Assembly: GCA_963682175.1 (NCBI GenBank)
Contig: OY821782.1
Coordinates: 30,215,741-30,279,740 of the forward strand
Origin: Triglochin maritima
Lineage: Eukaryota > Streptophyta > Magnoliopsida > Alismatales > Juncaginaceae
Length of the DNA: 64,000 nucleotides
Direction: 5' to 3'
In this document: in pieces, positions 20,376 to 31,500 of the stretch
Position numbering within the stretch: position 1 is the first letter of the stretch
How the letters are laid out: the number at the start of each line of letters is the position of its first letter
The notes under the pieces: generated by a model
The model's database searches: none
What the model was told of the DNA's origin: nothing
Seen by the model: only the letters and a program-made list of their open reading frames with translations
Position numbers and translations under genes: made by a program

Positions 20376-23300
20376 TCAAGGAACATCAAATGAGAACATC
20401 AAGTCATGAGGACCAGAGACTTGCCGAGATGGGCAAACTCCACTGGTACTCTGAGGTGTCATGAGGGGTGAAAGGTCAAAGCTGAAAGGCTCGAACCCCT
20501 CATGATATTGGTTGGGTGTGGGCAACAAAGAATGAAGTTGTGTTGCCTCACTAGGGTTTAATTGCTCATCGAAGAAAACCCTCCAACCAATAGGCGGGTG
20601 CATCGGAATGAGTTCCTCAAGCTCATTCGATGGATGCAGCAGACCTGCATCACTAAGAATGGGGCTTCTCCCCAAGTCATCCAACAAGGACCTCCCACCA
20701 TCATTTAGATCATCAAGCATAAGCTCGGTCATAGGTGGGTCCTTGTTGGAGTCAAAATGAAGCTCAAATGGCTCAATGGCCATGGGACATGAGGTAGAGA
20801 CACCTTCTGGTATAGGCATATGATGAGGTGTCTCACTCTCACTAGTACTCTCAACTGAATCATGCAACGAACACTCCCTTTGGACATTCATGTTCGAGGC
20901 CAGCTCACTCTGTTGCATTGCAAAGACAGGCAATGAGTCTTCGCTGGGCCCACGAACATTCTCAATGGGTTGCGTTGGGGTTAGGGGTGTTCGTTGATTT
21001 TGTGGTGCTTTCTCCAATTGGCGGATGAGATTTAGATTTAAAGGTTCATCCATGGGTTCCTGTTGCCTACCAGAGTTGAACACATGAAACTCGGCACTCA
21101 TGTTACCGAATGAGAGCTTCATGAGACCATTTCTACAATTAATCAAGGCATTGGAGGTTGCCAGAAATGGTCTACCCAAAATCAAAGGTATTTGAGAGTG
21201 GGTGTTCGCAACAGGATTGGTATCGAGGACAACAAAATCGACTGGAAATATAAAATCTCCAACCTTGATAAGCACGTCCTCGATAATCCCCATGGGAATA
21301 CGAATGGATCTATCTGCCAATTGGAGGGTGATCTTAGTTGGTTTCAATTCTCCCAAGTTAAACTGTTGATAAACAGAGAATGGGAGGAGGTTGACCGCTG
21401 ATCCTAAATCAAGCAAAACATTGCTCAGTCTAGTGTCCCCTATCGTACACTGAATAGTAGGACACCCCGGGCCCTTGTATTTTGTGTAGGTGGGATTGGA
21501 CAAAAGAGAGCTTATATTTGCAGCCAAGAATGCTTTCTTAGGAACATTGGTCTTCCTCTTGGTTGTGCAGAGATCCTTCAACACTTTGGCATATTGAGGT
21601 ATTTGTTGGATGACATCCAACAAGGGGATGTTAACCTTTACTTGCTTAAACACCTCTACTATCTTGTCCATGTTGTCACTCTGCTTTTTGGTTAACCTAC
21701 TTGGATAGGGAGCTTTTGGCAGGTAGGTTTTCTGCTGTGCCTGAGAAGAAAGCTTTGGTGTATTACCCACACCCTCAGCTTCTTCTTCACCACCATTCCC
21801 ACTGAGGGGCTGCATAGATGGTGGTGGGTGTGGCAAGGAAATGTGATTGTCAACCTGTTTTCCATTCCTTAAGGTCACAATGGAATTGACATGGTGAACA
21901 GGTTCCTCCACATGGTTCACTTGCCTCCCCCGAGGTACCACATTCTCATTTTGCATTTGTTGTTGTTGGTACATGCGGGGGTTAGCCTCAGGCTGGCTAG
22001 GAAAAGACCCTCTCTCCCTTTCATGTACAGACTGAGCCAATTGGCCCATCTGAAGCTCTAGAGATTTCATGGTCTGCTGATTTGAAGTGAGAACTTGACT
22101 TGTGGTAGACATAAAATTTTTCATTGAGTTTTCAAGTCCACGAGTCAAGGTCTCAAGCGAATTGAATCGGGTTTCCATATTATTGGAATTTGGGAAACCC
22201 GATGGATTGGTGGTTTGCGCTTGGGGTGGTTGATAGGAATGTGCATGCATGGGAGGTTGGTGTGATTGGTAAGGTGGTCTAGAGGAGTTTGAAGGACCAC
22301 CCGGGGCATTATTTTGGTTCCATGAAAAATTGGGGTGGTTCCTCCATCCAGGGTTATAAGATGATGAGTATGGGTCATTCCTAGCTCTGTCATAGATGGC
22401 GTTGACACGCTCCATCTCAGGAGGAATGGACTCACACTCGCTCTCTACATGACCTATCCTACCACATGAATGACAAGGAACTGGACCAGATGTGGACATG
22501 TGAGGTGCACTTTGTCGGTTTTGGAGCTCAATCGAATCCATACGGCGCATTAAGGCCGCCATGCGTGCCTCGGTGGCCGTAGTGGTATCGATAGCAAATG
22601 CGGCACCCGATCTAGTCGAGTTTGCATTCGCGATCCTCGCTCCCATACTAGATGATGCAGGTGGTTCCCTCACACTCTCCCACTGTATGGTTTTCTCAGC
22701 GAGGTCTTCTAGGAAGGCCCATGCCTCCCTTTCATCCTTTCCCAAGAACTCTCCTTGACACATGGACTCAAGGAGCGTTCTGGACGGGATGTGAAGACCC
22801 TCATACACAATCTGACAAAGACGCCACAACTCAATGCCATGGTGAGGGCACGAGGATAGTAGTTCTTTGAACCTCTCAAGATATGCATGAAATGGTTCGG
22901 TCTCATGTTGATAGAACGAATTGATTTCGTTCCTCAATTTTTGAGTCCGATGATTAGGAAAGTACTTCTTGAGGAATGCAGATTGAAACTCATCCCAAGT
23001 CCTAAAGGAATTCGCCTGGTTGCTATACAACCACTTCTTGGCGTCATCCTTTAGTGCAAAAGGAACGAGCCTAAGATGGATGGAGTCTGTGCTAAGTTGT
23101 TGCAGCTTGAACATAGCACAGACCTCCTCAAATTCCCTGAGAAAGATATAGGGGTCACCTTTCCCAGTGAAATGAGGGAGCATGGAAATGAATTGAGGCT
23201 TAACCTCAAAATGGTTCCCATTAGCCTCTGGTAATACGATACATGAGGGTAGAGCTGTACGGCTCGGGTAGCATCGATCACGTAGAGGTATGGGAACGAC

Positions 23301-23549
23301 AACTGGGAGCACTGGTCGAACAGGTGGGTCCAGCAACTGATCCTCCTCATGGAAATTAGCAGCCATTGGACCCGAACTACGTGCGACACGAGAGGAGGGA
23401 GGTGTCGAGAAATCGATGACCGAAGCCGGATTGACAACGCTCCTCGTCAAACGACCACTCTCGTCTCGTGTCCACGAAAGCATGCACAAAGGTGCACACA
23501 CAAACCACAACTTTCTATTTTTTTTTCTTTTTTTTCTTTTTTTTTTCAA
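20376..23549 (-). CDS. Gag-protease polyprotein of G1 (Athila type, 1,057 codons)
   Basis: The single long frame encodes the structural Gag and an aspartic protease of a Ty3/Gypsy element. The first about 30 residues (lysine-rich, from a T-run) and the exact start are uncertain; the shared region begins at about CAPLCMLSW. A retrotransposon-gag domain covers roughly residues 110-300 (GKGDPYIFLREFEEVC, WDEFQSAFLKKYFP, ELWRLCQIVYEGL). A CCHC zinc knuckle, CHSCGRIGHVESEC, is at about 358-371. A short helix region (LETLTRGLENSMKNFM) precedes a K/R-flanked linker. The protease is at about 680-840, with catalytic DLGS near 714, LQLADRSIRIPMG and ILGRPFLATSNALI. A further 210 residues of acidic C-terminal region end in SFDVP. 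No polymerase follows, so it is complete for this non-autonomous family. Confidence 0.93.
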   Translation of the reverse strand: MKKKRKKRKKNRKLWFVCAPLCMLSWTRDESGRLTRSVVNPASVIDFSTPPSSRVARSSGPMAANFHEEDQLLDPPVRPVLPVVVPIPLRDRCYPSRTALPSCIVLPEANGNHFEVKPQFISMLPHFTGKGDPYIFLREFEEVCAMFKLQQLSTDSIHLRLVPFALKDDAKKWLYSNQANSFRTWDEFQSAFLKKYFPNHRTQKLRNEINSFYQHETEPFHAYLERFKELLSSCPHHGIELWRLCQIVYEGLHIPSRTLLESMCQGEFLGKDEREAWAFLEDLAEKTIQWESVREPPASSSMGARIANANSTRSGAAFAIDTTTATEARMAALMRRMDSIELQNRQSAPHMSTSGPVPCHSCGRIGHVESECESIPPEMERVNAIYDRARNDPYSSSYNPGWRNHPNFSWNQNNAPGGPSNSSRPPYQSHQPPMHAHSYQPPQAQTTNPSGFPNSNNMETRFNSLETLTRGLENSMKNFMSTTSQVLTSNQQTMKSLELQMGQLAQSVHERERGSFPSQPEANPRMYQQQQMQNENVVPRGRQVNHVEEPVHHVNSIVTLRNGKQVDNHISLPHPPPSMQPLSGNGGEEEAEGVGNTPKLSSQAQQKTYLPKAPYPSRLTKKQSDNMDKIVEVFKQVKVNIPLLDVIQQIPQYAKVLKDLCTTKRKTNVPKKAFLAANISSLLSNPTYTKYKGPGCPTIQCTIGDTRLSNVLLDLGSAVNLLPFSVYQQFNLGELKPTKITLQLADRSIRIPMGIIEDVLIKVGDFIFPVDFVVLDTNPVANTHSQIPLILGRPFLATSNALINCRNGLMKLSFGNMSAEFHVFNSGRQQEPMDEPLNLNLIRQLEKAPQNQRTPLTPTQPIENVRGPSEDSLPVFAMQQSELASNMNVQRECSLHDSVESTSESETPHHMPIPEGVSTSCPMAIEPFELHFDSNKDPPMTELMLDDLNDGGRSLLDDLGRSPILSDAGLLHPSNELEELIPMHPPIGWRVFFDEQLNPSEATQLHSLLPTPNQYHEGFEPFSFDLSPLMTPQSTSGVCPSRQVSGPHDLMFSFDVP

Positions 23550-24580
23550 ATGAAGAATGTACGTAGAAGAGAAGACGATGGAACACAGGAGAGAAAGAAT
23601 GACTCAGGAGAGAAGGGAAGAAGTCCTTAAGCTACGGCGGATGGGTACAGGTAGAAGCACACAAGCAAACAAGGCTCAAACAATCCTAAGGTCGCTATAG
23701 GTCCTTACAGCTAGACGACGCCTAACTGCGAGGTCACACGGCCTCAACACGCCTCACCTCCCTACAACGAGGACCACAAAGCCCAGCAAGTGAGCCAAGA
23801 TCCTGGGATCTCGTCTCTCCTACTATCGACAAAGTGGGCAACGCCGATCAGGTCATGACGGTCGGGACCAGATCACTCTCCTAATGCGTCCAAGATCCTT
23901 AGGGCCAATGTCTACTCGATTTTAAAATTAGGCTCTTGATTAGTGTGGTTTTTGGGGCGAAGGAAAGGGTGATGAAATCCCCCACCTTATCTTTTATGGG
24001 ACAGCCCCTCCTTAGTAGCGTTTTGGAGTCCTAAATCTAGCAATCAACTCTCCAAACAACGCTCAACTCACACTTGTTGCAATGCACTTCCTACTAACTA
24101 ATGCATGTTCATACGAAATGCATGAATGAGAGTAGAAGGTGCGTACCTCACGCCAGCTCTCAGCAACAGAAAATAAAGCTAAGATAAAAGACAATCTAAA
24201 TGCCTAAGTCACATACATGATGCATGGCCTAAACAAAAAGAATGCCTAATCTTTTGCTTTGAGTTTTAGGGTCCAAGTTGCTTAAGGGGGGTTTTGATTA
24301 TTGATCTGGGAACAAACTATAAGTCAAAACATGCCAAATTAAGTCCCAGACCACTATATCATATAAAGAAATACTCCAAAGAAATTGAGAGGTGAAATGA
24401 AACAACCAGACCGCCAGTTGGCGGTTGTAGACCGCTGATTGGCGGTCTTCTTCTCTCAAACCGCCTCCAAACTTCACCAGATGCTTCCCCTTCTCAATGT
24501 GAGTCTCCTGAAACAAAGAAAACTACAAAACAAAAATTAAATCCACTCGAATCGTCCAAACAAGAGTCTGGACTGGCACC
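23550..24580 (-). other. 5' leader of G1
   Basis: About 1 kb of untranslated leader between the primer site and the gag start, including another palindrome pair (complement at about 24410-24446: ACCGCCAGTTGGCGGT and a decayed copy). It carries short upstream frames only. Confidence 0.6.
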
Positions 24581-24598
24581 TCCCCGGCAACGGCGCCA
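24581..24598 (-). promoter_or_regulatory. Primer binding site of G1, tRNA-Asp
   Basis: The complement reads TGGCGCCGTTGCCGGGGA, which is exactly complementary to the 3' end of plant tRNA-Asp(GUC) including CCA. It starts six bases from the LTR edge. Confidence 0.92.
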
Positions 24599-24604
24599 AA
24601 AACT

Positions 24605-26008
24605 TGTTGAACGTTTTATTTAAAACCGCAAGTGCACGGCCGCGATGAAGCGGTGGCAAGTACGGGTCGTCCTCAGGGAGGTGAGCAGCCTCTTGTTTAT
24701 CAGAAATCAAGTGGCAAAATAGGGAAGAGAAATATTGATTATGCTAACCTACGCTACACTACGCTAAGAAGTATGAAATGTGAAAGAAGCAAACAAGCGA
24801 TGAAATAAGAACTAAGCTAAGAACAAAATAGAAGTGCTGGAATTCAGGAATGGGAAAACCCCTAAGGGGTGGAGTGAGTGCACACATGCAAAGAGGTGGG
24901 TGTAGAATACATTCTTTAAGCACATGAAGGTGGTGTTTATCAAGCATAGGAAGTGTCTAAATGTTATGGCAAAACCTATCAATCTATTCACCAACATAGT
25001 TGATTAACATATATATATGTAAGGTGTTTATTTCAGAACCTAAACAAGCATGAGAGGTGTCTAATCATTTTGGCAAAACTCATCAAGTTATAAATTCTAT
25101 CCTAAACAAGCAAGCATACATTCATGTTTAATCAACACATTGAAATTAAAGCATTCATCCCATTCTCTAATGCATGTATGTACATCTACTCCACCCCCCA
25201 AAGGGGATGAAACTACTCACTAAACATTACACTAATTATTAAACTAAACAAAGAAAGCATATTAACTAAGCTAATAAAACTAATGAAATGAGATTAAGCA
25301 AAGCAAAACAAGAAACATAAAACAAACAACATAATAAAGAAAACTTGTATTAAAATGACTCACATTAAAAGTAGCATCCTCCTACTTTAGTGTGTGCTTC
25401 AAGGCCTCACTTCTAGTAGGAAGAATAGCCACTTAAAATATGGAGTGATTACAATAGGAGGTGAAGAGTTCTATTTATAGGCATGGAAAAAGCTAATCCG
25501 GGACAATCCCCCGATGTGGGACTAAACCAATACCAAAAATAGCCTAAACAAACATTAATACACGTCCAGGAGAAAACTTGGTGGATTTGGGCCCAAAGTG
25601 ACCGCCAATTGGCGGTCTTGGACCGCCAATTGGCGGTCCAAATTTTCCGGATCGAGTTGAATCTTGTTCTGGGCTTTGCTTGGTGTATTTGGTGGTCTTG
25701 GATGCATGTACTTTGTTTATTGGAGCTCCGACCCGAATCCAATTGCTAAAATACTCCCCATGATGGTGTGGAGTATTCTTGTTTTGCTCTTAGGTCCTTC
25801 TGTCTTGCGTTCAGGTCCTTCTCCCTTGCATCTTGGTCCCCAGATCTCACAATCCAGTCCTTTTTCCCAGCTTTTGGGTCCTTTTATGTTTCATCTCTTC
25901 AAACCTATTTATTCCTGAAAACTAAACATAAAACTCATGACATAGCATTGTTTAGGTGAAAGATAATGGATATAAGATACAAATATGAGCATGAAATGAT
26001 GTCAATCA
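24605..26008 (-). repeat. 5' LTR of G1
   Basis: Near-identical to 17365-18768, with the TATA complement at 25472-25479 and palindromes at about 25599-25640. The primer binding site lies just to its left at 24581-24598. Confidence 0.95.
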
Positions 26009-26013
26009 ATGCA

Positions 26014-26683
26014 CAAATTAAAAGACAAGATTAAAAGAAACTAGAACAATTATTTTATTAACAATGACTCACATTGAAGGTAGCATTCTTCTTTACCTTG
26101 AATTTTGCTTCAAGGCTTACTCCTTAGTAGAGAGAATGTCACCAAGCAATGGGTAGTTTACAATAGAAGGTGAAGAGTTCTATTTATAGCCAAAAAAAGG
26201 CAATCCGGGACAATCCCCCGATGTGGGAGTAAACCGATACCAGAAATGGACTAAATACACACTAATACGCGACCCACCAAAATCTTAACGGATTTGGGCC
26301 AAACCAGACCGCCAATTGGCGGTCTATATGGTCCGGATCACGTTGGATTTTATTCTGGGCTTTTCTGGATGTCTTTGATGCATCTACTTCACTTTTTGGA
26401 GCTCCGACCCGAATAGAATTGCCAAAATACTCCCCATGATGGTGTGGAGTTTTCTGTTTTTCTCTTTGGTCCTTTGGTCTTACGTTCAGGTCCTTCTCCC
26501 TTGCATCTTAGTCCCCAGGTCTCACAATTAAGTCATTTTTCCCTGCTTTTGCGTCCTTTTATGCTTCATCTCTTCAAACCTATTTATTTCTGAAATTCAA
26601 ACATAAAACTCGTCACGTAGCATTGCTTAGGTGTAAGATAATGGATATAAGATACAAATATAAGCATGAAATGATGTCAATCA
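26014..26683 (-). repeat. Family-B LTR (LTR-B of G2), second part
   Basis: This is the continuation of 16520-17364 after the G1 insertion: TATA complement at 26181-26188, one GACCGCCAATTGGCGGTC palindrome at about 26308-26325, and the end GTCAATCA next to a polypurine tract. Confidence 0.85.
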
Positions 26684-27253
26684 AATACCCCCACACCTAA
26701 GTTTTTGCTAGTCCCGAACAAAACAAAGAAAGAGAAAAACAAACGAGAAACAAGAAATCCTAACTCACTTTCGTAGGAATCACGGTTGCACTTAGCACGT
26801 GCAACAAGCCGTTAAACCTCATTGTTGCCAAGGAGGAGGAGTGTTGTCTCATGAGGGTTTTCAGCGGATATACCCACAAAATCCGAACAACATGCATTAT
26901 TCAATCTAGACACTCGACTCGTTGGACAAATTTTGTTGACCATTGGACGCGGTAATCCTACGGGCCGACTCTATATAGGTAATTAGTCTACACACACGTA
27001 GCCTAATGAATCATTCGTGCAAGTTAAATAAGGAATTATGTGAAAGACATGGACAACCTCAACATGCTGAAGTGATACAAAGTGTAAAGTCCATTAAGGT
27101 ACTTATTTTCATTACCATTTTTTTTCTTTTTCTTTTTTTTCTTCTTTTCTTTTTATTAGTTGGAGCTTCATTCTCCCAGGGTCAGGTTTCGTGCATCATT
27201 GCCCATGAGGACTTACACTATCACGTACACATTTCCCCAAATCTCCACATAGG

Positions 27254-27690
27254 GTTATCTCATTACCTCATTATTAATTCATTGTTTTTCTCATGCAAAA
27301 ACTCTCTCCATAATTCTCCACAAAATTTCCTTAATTCTTAAGATTAGTTTTAGTTTTCAGAGATCATCTTCTCAAGAGAACTAAAGAGGGTTAGTAATTA
27401 GATTCTAAACTCTATCGGAGATTGAGAGGCTAGCTCTTCTCTCTCCAATCTCGTTTAGAGTTTGGTGAATACTCGGAGGCAATCCACCGAGCGATTCAAC
27501 CGTCAACGCAACTCTAGGTATGATCCTCTTTGCAATTGTTTGTTTATTCTAATGCATGTTAAATAATTAGGATAAACAAATACATGTCTATATGAAAATC
27601 AAAGAAAATATGAATATTACGATCCTATATGTTTATAAAAATTCGAAAATATATACATACTATAGGGCACGAAATCCAAGACTTAATGTC
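27254..27690 (+). repeat. Copia LTR R-U5 fragment embedded in G2
   Basis: Collinear with 3509-3960 of the C1 LTR: TTATCTCATTACCTCATTA, TCATGCAAAA.CTCTCTCC, GGCTAGCTCTTCTCTCTCC and the end GAAATCC(T/A)A. It replaces roughly 190 bases present at this place in G1. It lacks the LTR's upstream U3 and TATA box. Confidence 0.8.
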
Positions 27691-28113
27691 TCACAACAAG
27701 ATTTAAAGGGTCCTTGACTACAACAAACTTCCTTAAATTAACAGACACAAATTATTGACTCACTAGGTTCAGGGTGGACTTCTTTAAATGTTTGAGTACT
27801 GAAACCCTATGATTACTCGCCCCCCGAGGGAAAACCGAGGTGCATCCTAACGACTCGATAAGTCCTAATGCCACTGTACTAGATATCCTAATACATCAAG
27901 TTCAAGGCAATTTTGGGAGCTTTCTTTTTACTTTGTCTCTCAACGGTTTTGCACATGCTAAACACACGCAAAACCACAAAATATTTTCTTTCGCAAACAC
28001 ATGAAGATTTTGAAAGAAATGTGAAAATTTTAAAGCACTAGGCGAGCAAAACAAGACAAGTCACCCAAGGACCATGGCAAGCAGATATATCGATATTAAA
28101 TGCAGCACACTAA

Positions 28114-28134
28114 CACCCCCCCCCCCCACACCTA
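28114..28134 (-). promoter_or_regulatory. Internal polypurine-like tract of G2
   Basis: The complement reads GTAGGTGTGGGGG followed by more G, at the place of the internal tract in G1 and G5. The C-run here is longer (about 12-13), so its length may be unreliable. Confidence 0.45.
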
Positions 28135-28431
28135 CTTGATGCATTGTCCTCAATGAATGCGAGCAAGATACTACATGGATGTATGCATAAAAAAGGAGAG
28201 ATCTCACTAACATGAAGTACAAAGGGAAGTTCAAGGTCATGTTGATGGACACAACCCAAATTCCCCTCAAAACCTGTGAGATACTTAAAAAGGGAGACCA
28301 AATACGTTAAAGAAAGGGGGCCCAAATACTCAAGGGTTGGAGCCCACAAGAATCAATGCACGCTCATGGAGTCTTCTTTCTTTTTTCTTTTTTTTAAACT
28401 ATGTACAACAATAGGCTTCCATATTCATATG

Positions 28432-30640
28432 TCAAGGGACATCAAATGGGAACCCACCATCTCTCGAGCCAGAAATGCACATGCATGAGCTCGCAACATA
28501 CAAAATAGAATTGCTTGACCACCTGACACCCTTATATACATTGTGGTCGTTCGATGCCTCTTGATAGTTAGCAAAAGAGGAGGCATGAATGAGAGGTGAA
28601 CCTCTATCAGGTTGAAGGGTATCAGGTGGTTGATTCTTAACCCACATGGGGTCCTCAGCATATACAAAATGAAGAGCATGTGGCCGAGAGGCCATAAAAA
28701 TAGTATCTTGTGGCTCAAAAGACAAGTGATCAAAAGGATGTGGCTCAAGGGCCACAAGATCAGAAGAATGTGGCTCAAGGGCCACAAGATCAAAAGGAGG
28801 TGGCACTGAGGCCACGTGATCAGAACATAAGGCACCCTCTTGTGCCAGCCCCGGTGAAACATCTTCACCAGCTTCAGGATTTCCATCGAACAATTCTCTG
28901 AAGTACTTCAAGGTGCCCTCAACTTCAATTTCATCCAAACCCTGGGTAAGGTTGACCCCAACAGGGTCATTGAAGGCACCTAGTTTCTTGCCGATGGTGA
29001 AGATGTTGAAATCAGCGCATTGACTACCATAAGTCAAGCGCATCAGACCATTGCGACAATTGATCAATGCATTGGAAGTCGCAAGGAATGGTCGCCCCAG
29101 AATGACAGGAATTTGTCCAAGTGAGTTTGGCACAGGTTCAGTATACAAGACAAAGAAGTCGACTGGATAAATGAACTCTCCTACTTTGATCAGCACATCT
29201 TCCACCACACCCCTCGGTTTCTTCATAGACCTATCAGCCAATTGAAGAGTGGTCTTTGTTTGTTTGAGGTCTCCAAGACCGAGGTGGACGTAGACAGAAT
29301 ATGGCAGGAGATTAACAGATGCACCAAGGTTCAATAAGGCTCGATGTATGGACACATCACCAATCACACAAGAGATAATAGGACAGTCAGGGTCCTTGTA
29401 CTTGACTTGCATGGGTTGTGCCAACAAAGAACTCACGTTAGCCGCAAGAAAAGCTTTCTTTGGAACATGAGTTTTTCTCTTTTTGGTGCATAAGTCCTTG
29501 AGAACCTTGGCATAAGGTGACATTTGCTGAATCACCTCCAACAGAGGGATGTTCACCTTAACTTGCCTAAACATCTCAAACATCTTGTCATGCTGATCTG
29601 AGGTTTTCTTTTTTAGCGCTCAGGGAATGACGCTTTCGGGGCATAAGGGTGCGAAGGAACCCCAGAATTCTGGTCCAAAGAAACATGAGTGGGGACCTCA
29701 GAATCTGATTCTTTCGACACAAGAAGGGACAAGGGGACCTCAGGGTTCGACCCCTTTGGCGAAGGAAATGTAGAAAGAACCTCAGGATCTGGCTCCTTCC
29801 TGGAAGTATTTGTGGAGGGAGCCTCAAGATCCGGCTCCCTCAAAGATGGTGATGACAAAGAAGACACCCCAATGTGGTTGTCCACCTCCTTACCAGACCT
29901 CAAATTATGAATCACATTAATATGATGGGTCGGTTTAGAGGTAGCATGAGGTACAGGTGGCCTTCCTTGAGAATGGGTACCCCGAGGATTCACCTCGGGT
30001 TGACTTGGTAATTGGCCCTTCTCGCGTTCATGGAGCTGATTAGACAACTGACTAACTTGCATTTCCAATGCTTTGACCGAATTGTTGCTGGCCGCAAATA
30101 TGGATTGTGTGCTCTGAATGAACGTTTGAAGGGTTTGTTCAAGAGTGGGGGTCCTTCGATTCAACCCGTTGGAGTAGTAGAGTTTGGTTAGAATAACCCG
30201 ACGATGAGGTCGGAGGAGGTTGGTAATTGTGGTTCTGAGACCTTTGATGTGGAGGTTGGTAGGTCGCCGATGGGCATGGAGGTTGATAAAGTGGAGGTTG
30301 AGCGAGCGAGGTATGACCGTTACCCCCACTAGGCACCCAAGAGGAGTTAGGATGGTTACGGCATCCCGGGTTGTAGGAGTGACTGTACGGGTCGTTACGG
30401 GGCCTCTGTTTATACATCACATTTGCATGCTCAGTATCCCTTGGAGCGTAAACGCATTCCAAGTCATCATGGCCTGCAAGTACAAACCTACCACACCCGG
30501 GAGTAGCGACCTGAGCTACAGGAGCTCGGTCCAACTCTAAACTCTCAATCCTACGCATGAGAGCAACCATTTTCGCCTCAGACGCGATCGATGACTCAAC
30601 TTGATATGATCCAGCTCGACCAGAAGACCTGGCGGTTGGT
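28432..30640 (-). pseudogene. G2 gag C-terminal part and protease, broken
   Basis: On the minus strand: a degenerate zinc-knuckle region (CGRFVLAGHDDLEC, 30139-30570), the helix and linker region (30329-29613), and protease plus tail (29583-28432), in different frames because of shifts near 30150-30300 and 29600. The protease has LQLADRSMKKPRG and ILGRPFLATSNALI. Its active-site motif, however, reads LLNLGAS where an aspartate should stand, so it should be inactive. The tail differs from G1, having VALEPH.. decapeptide repeats, but ends in the same way, FPFDVP and stop. It belongs to a family related to, but distinct from, G1 and G5. Confidence 0.85.
28700..28820. repeat. 30-bp tandem repeat in the G2 gag-protease tail
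   Basis: About three 30-base units built on GTGGCTCAAGGGCCACAAGA encode VALEPH-type decapeptides. Each unit contains an imperfect hairpin (TGGCTCAAGGGCCA). Confidence 0.7.
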
Positions 30641-30651
30641 GGCTCTAGGGC

Positions 30652-31050
30652 TGCAAACGGGGCGGGGCGGGGCGGGTTAAAAAAAATTGGGCCGCTACCC
30701 GCCCCGTTTAGTCCGGCGGGTTAACTGGTGGCGGGTTAACGGGTTACGGGTAGGAAAATTTTAATTTTAGAAGAAATGTTAAAAGTTTAATGAAATAACG
30801 AAAATTTTAATACATAAATATGTATTTTTTTAAATAATTATATTTGTAACGGGTTAACGGGTTGGTAACACATTAACCGCAACCCGCCCCGTTTAGTCCG
30901 GCCGGTTAACGGGTGGCGGGTTAACGGGTCACGGGTAGGAAAAATTTCAACCGCAACCCACCCTACGCGGGGCGGGTTGGCGGGTCAAACCCGCCCTACG
31001 AACCCGCCCCGCCGCGCCCCGCCCCGTTGGCTGCAAACAGGGCAGGGCGG
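30652..31050. mobile_element. GC-rich hAT-like non-autonomous insertion in the G2 gag
   Basis: The left edge GGGCTGCAAACGGGGCGGGG and the right edge, complement of GCCCCGCCCCGTT, form a GC-rich inverted pair. The interior repeats GGGTTAACGGGT, a style common in plant hAT MITEs. TGGCTCTA (30643-30650) and TGGCTGCA (31027-31034) could be an 8-bp target duplication with two changes. A second copy of the left-edge motif (GGCTGCAAACAGGGCAGGGC, 31029) lies next to the right edge, so two insertions or a rearrangement are likely. The gag core codons are missing around it. Confidence 0.5.
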
Positions 31051-31500
31051 TATAAAAATATACGGATCCTCCTTATTGGAAGTAAAGGTTGGAAGAATGC
31101 TCACATATTGAGGTTTCAGCTCATAGTTGTTCCCGCGAGCAGGGGGAAGAACTATGCAAGAAGGCTGCGTGGCCCGAACAGGATGGGTCTGCTCCCACAA
31201 AGTCATCGGTCTATCCTGTCGAGCTAAAGGTGGTGGTGCACCAAGAACTCGATCCTGACCGAATCTCCCTTCCTCTCGAGTCAGAGGAGGAGGAGAAGGA
31301 GGTCTACGTGGTGGTGGGAGCGGACCGAGGTAATCCATGAATGGACCCGGGTCTCCCCCGTCACCACGAGACGACTCGGCCTCATGCTCCAAAGGAGCAC
31401 GAGGCGGAGATGGTCAATCACCAAGACCGTCCATCTTAGAAAAATGCACTCTCTCAAGTCGAGCGCTCTCACCAGAACGAGCCCAACCTCGCATAAAATA
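31051..31500 (-). pseudogene. G2 gag N-terminal fragment
   Basis: The minus-strand frame 31392-31051 encodes ATQPSCIVLPPARGNNYELK and ends at NKEDPYIF, matching the start of the G1 gag domain (ALPSCIVLPEANGNHFEVK, GKGDPYIF). The following 190 or so codons seen in G1 are absent. A proline-rich stretch precedes it, and the start lies further upstream, beyond a stop or shift near 31400. It is separated from the rest of the G2 gag by the GC-rich insertion. Confidence 0.75.

Larger units (their letters stand above)
17365..26008 (-). mobile_element. G1: complete non-autonomous Athila-like Gypsy element (8.6 kb)
   Basis: Two 1,404-bp LTRs, differing by about six bases by eye, flank an interior with a tRNA-Asp primer site, one gag-protease frame and a polypurine tract, all on the minus strand. 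The target duplication ATGCA (17360-17364, 26009-26013) is exact, so the copy is young and not rearranged. It lacks reverse transcriptase, RNase H and integrase; between the gag-protease stop and the polypurine tract there are about 1.6 kb without a convincing frame. Movement would require enzymes in trans, presumably from an autonomous Athila relative. It inserted into the LTR of the older G2. Confidence 0.95.

Noticed and set aside
22145..22435. Extra frames overlapping the G1 and G5 gag (also 23051-23437, 55043-55429, 56045-56335)
   Set aside because: They overlap the long gag-protease frame in another phase and change at positions that are silent in the main frame.
28425..28886. 153-codon leucine/tryptophan-rich frame (LILWPLSHILLILWPLSH)
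   Set aside because: It is an alternative frame of the 30-bp tandem repeat in the G2 gag-protease tail on the same strand.
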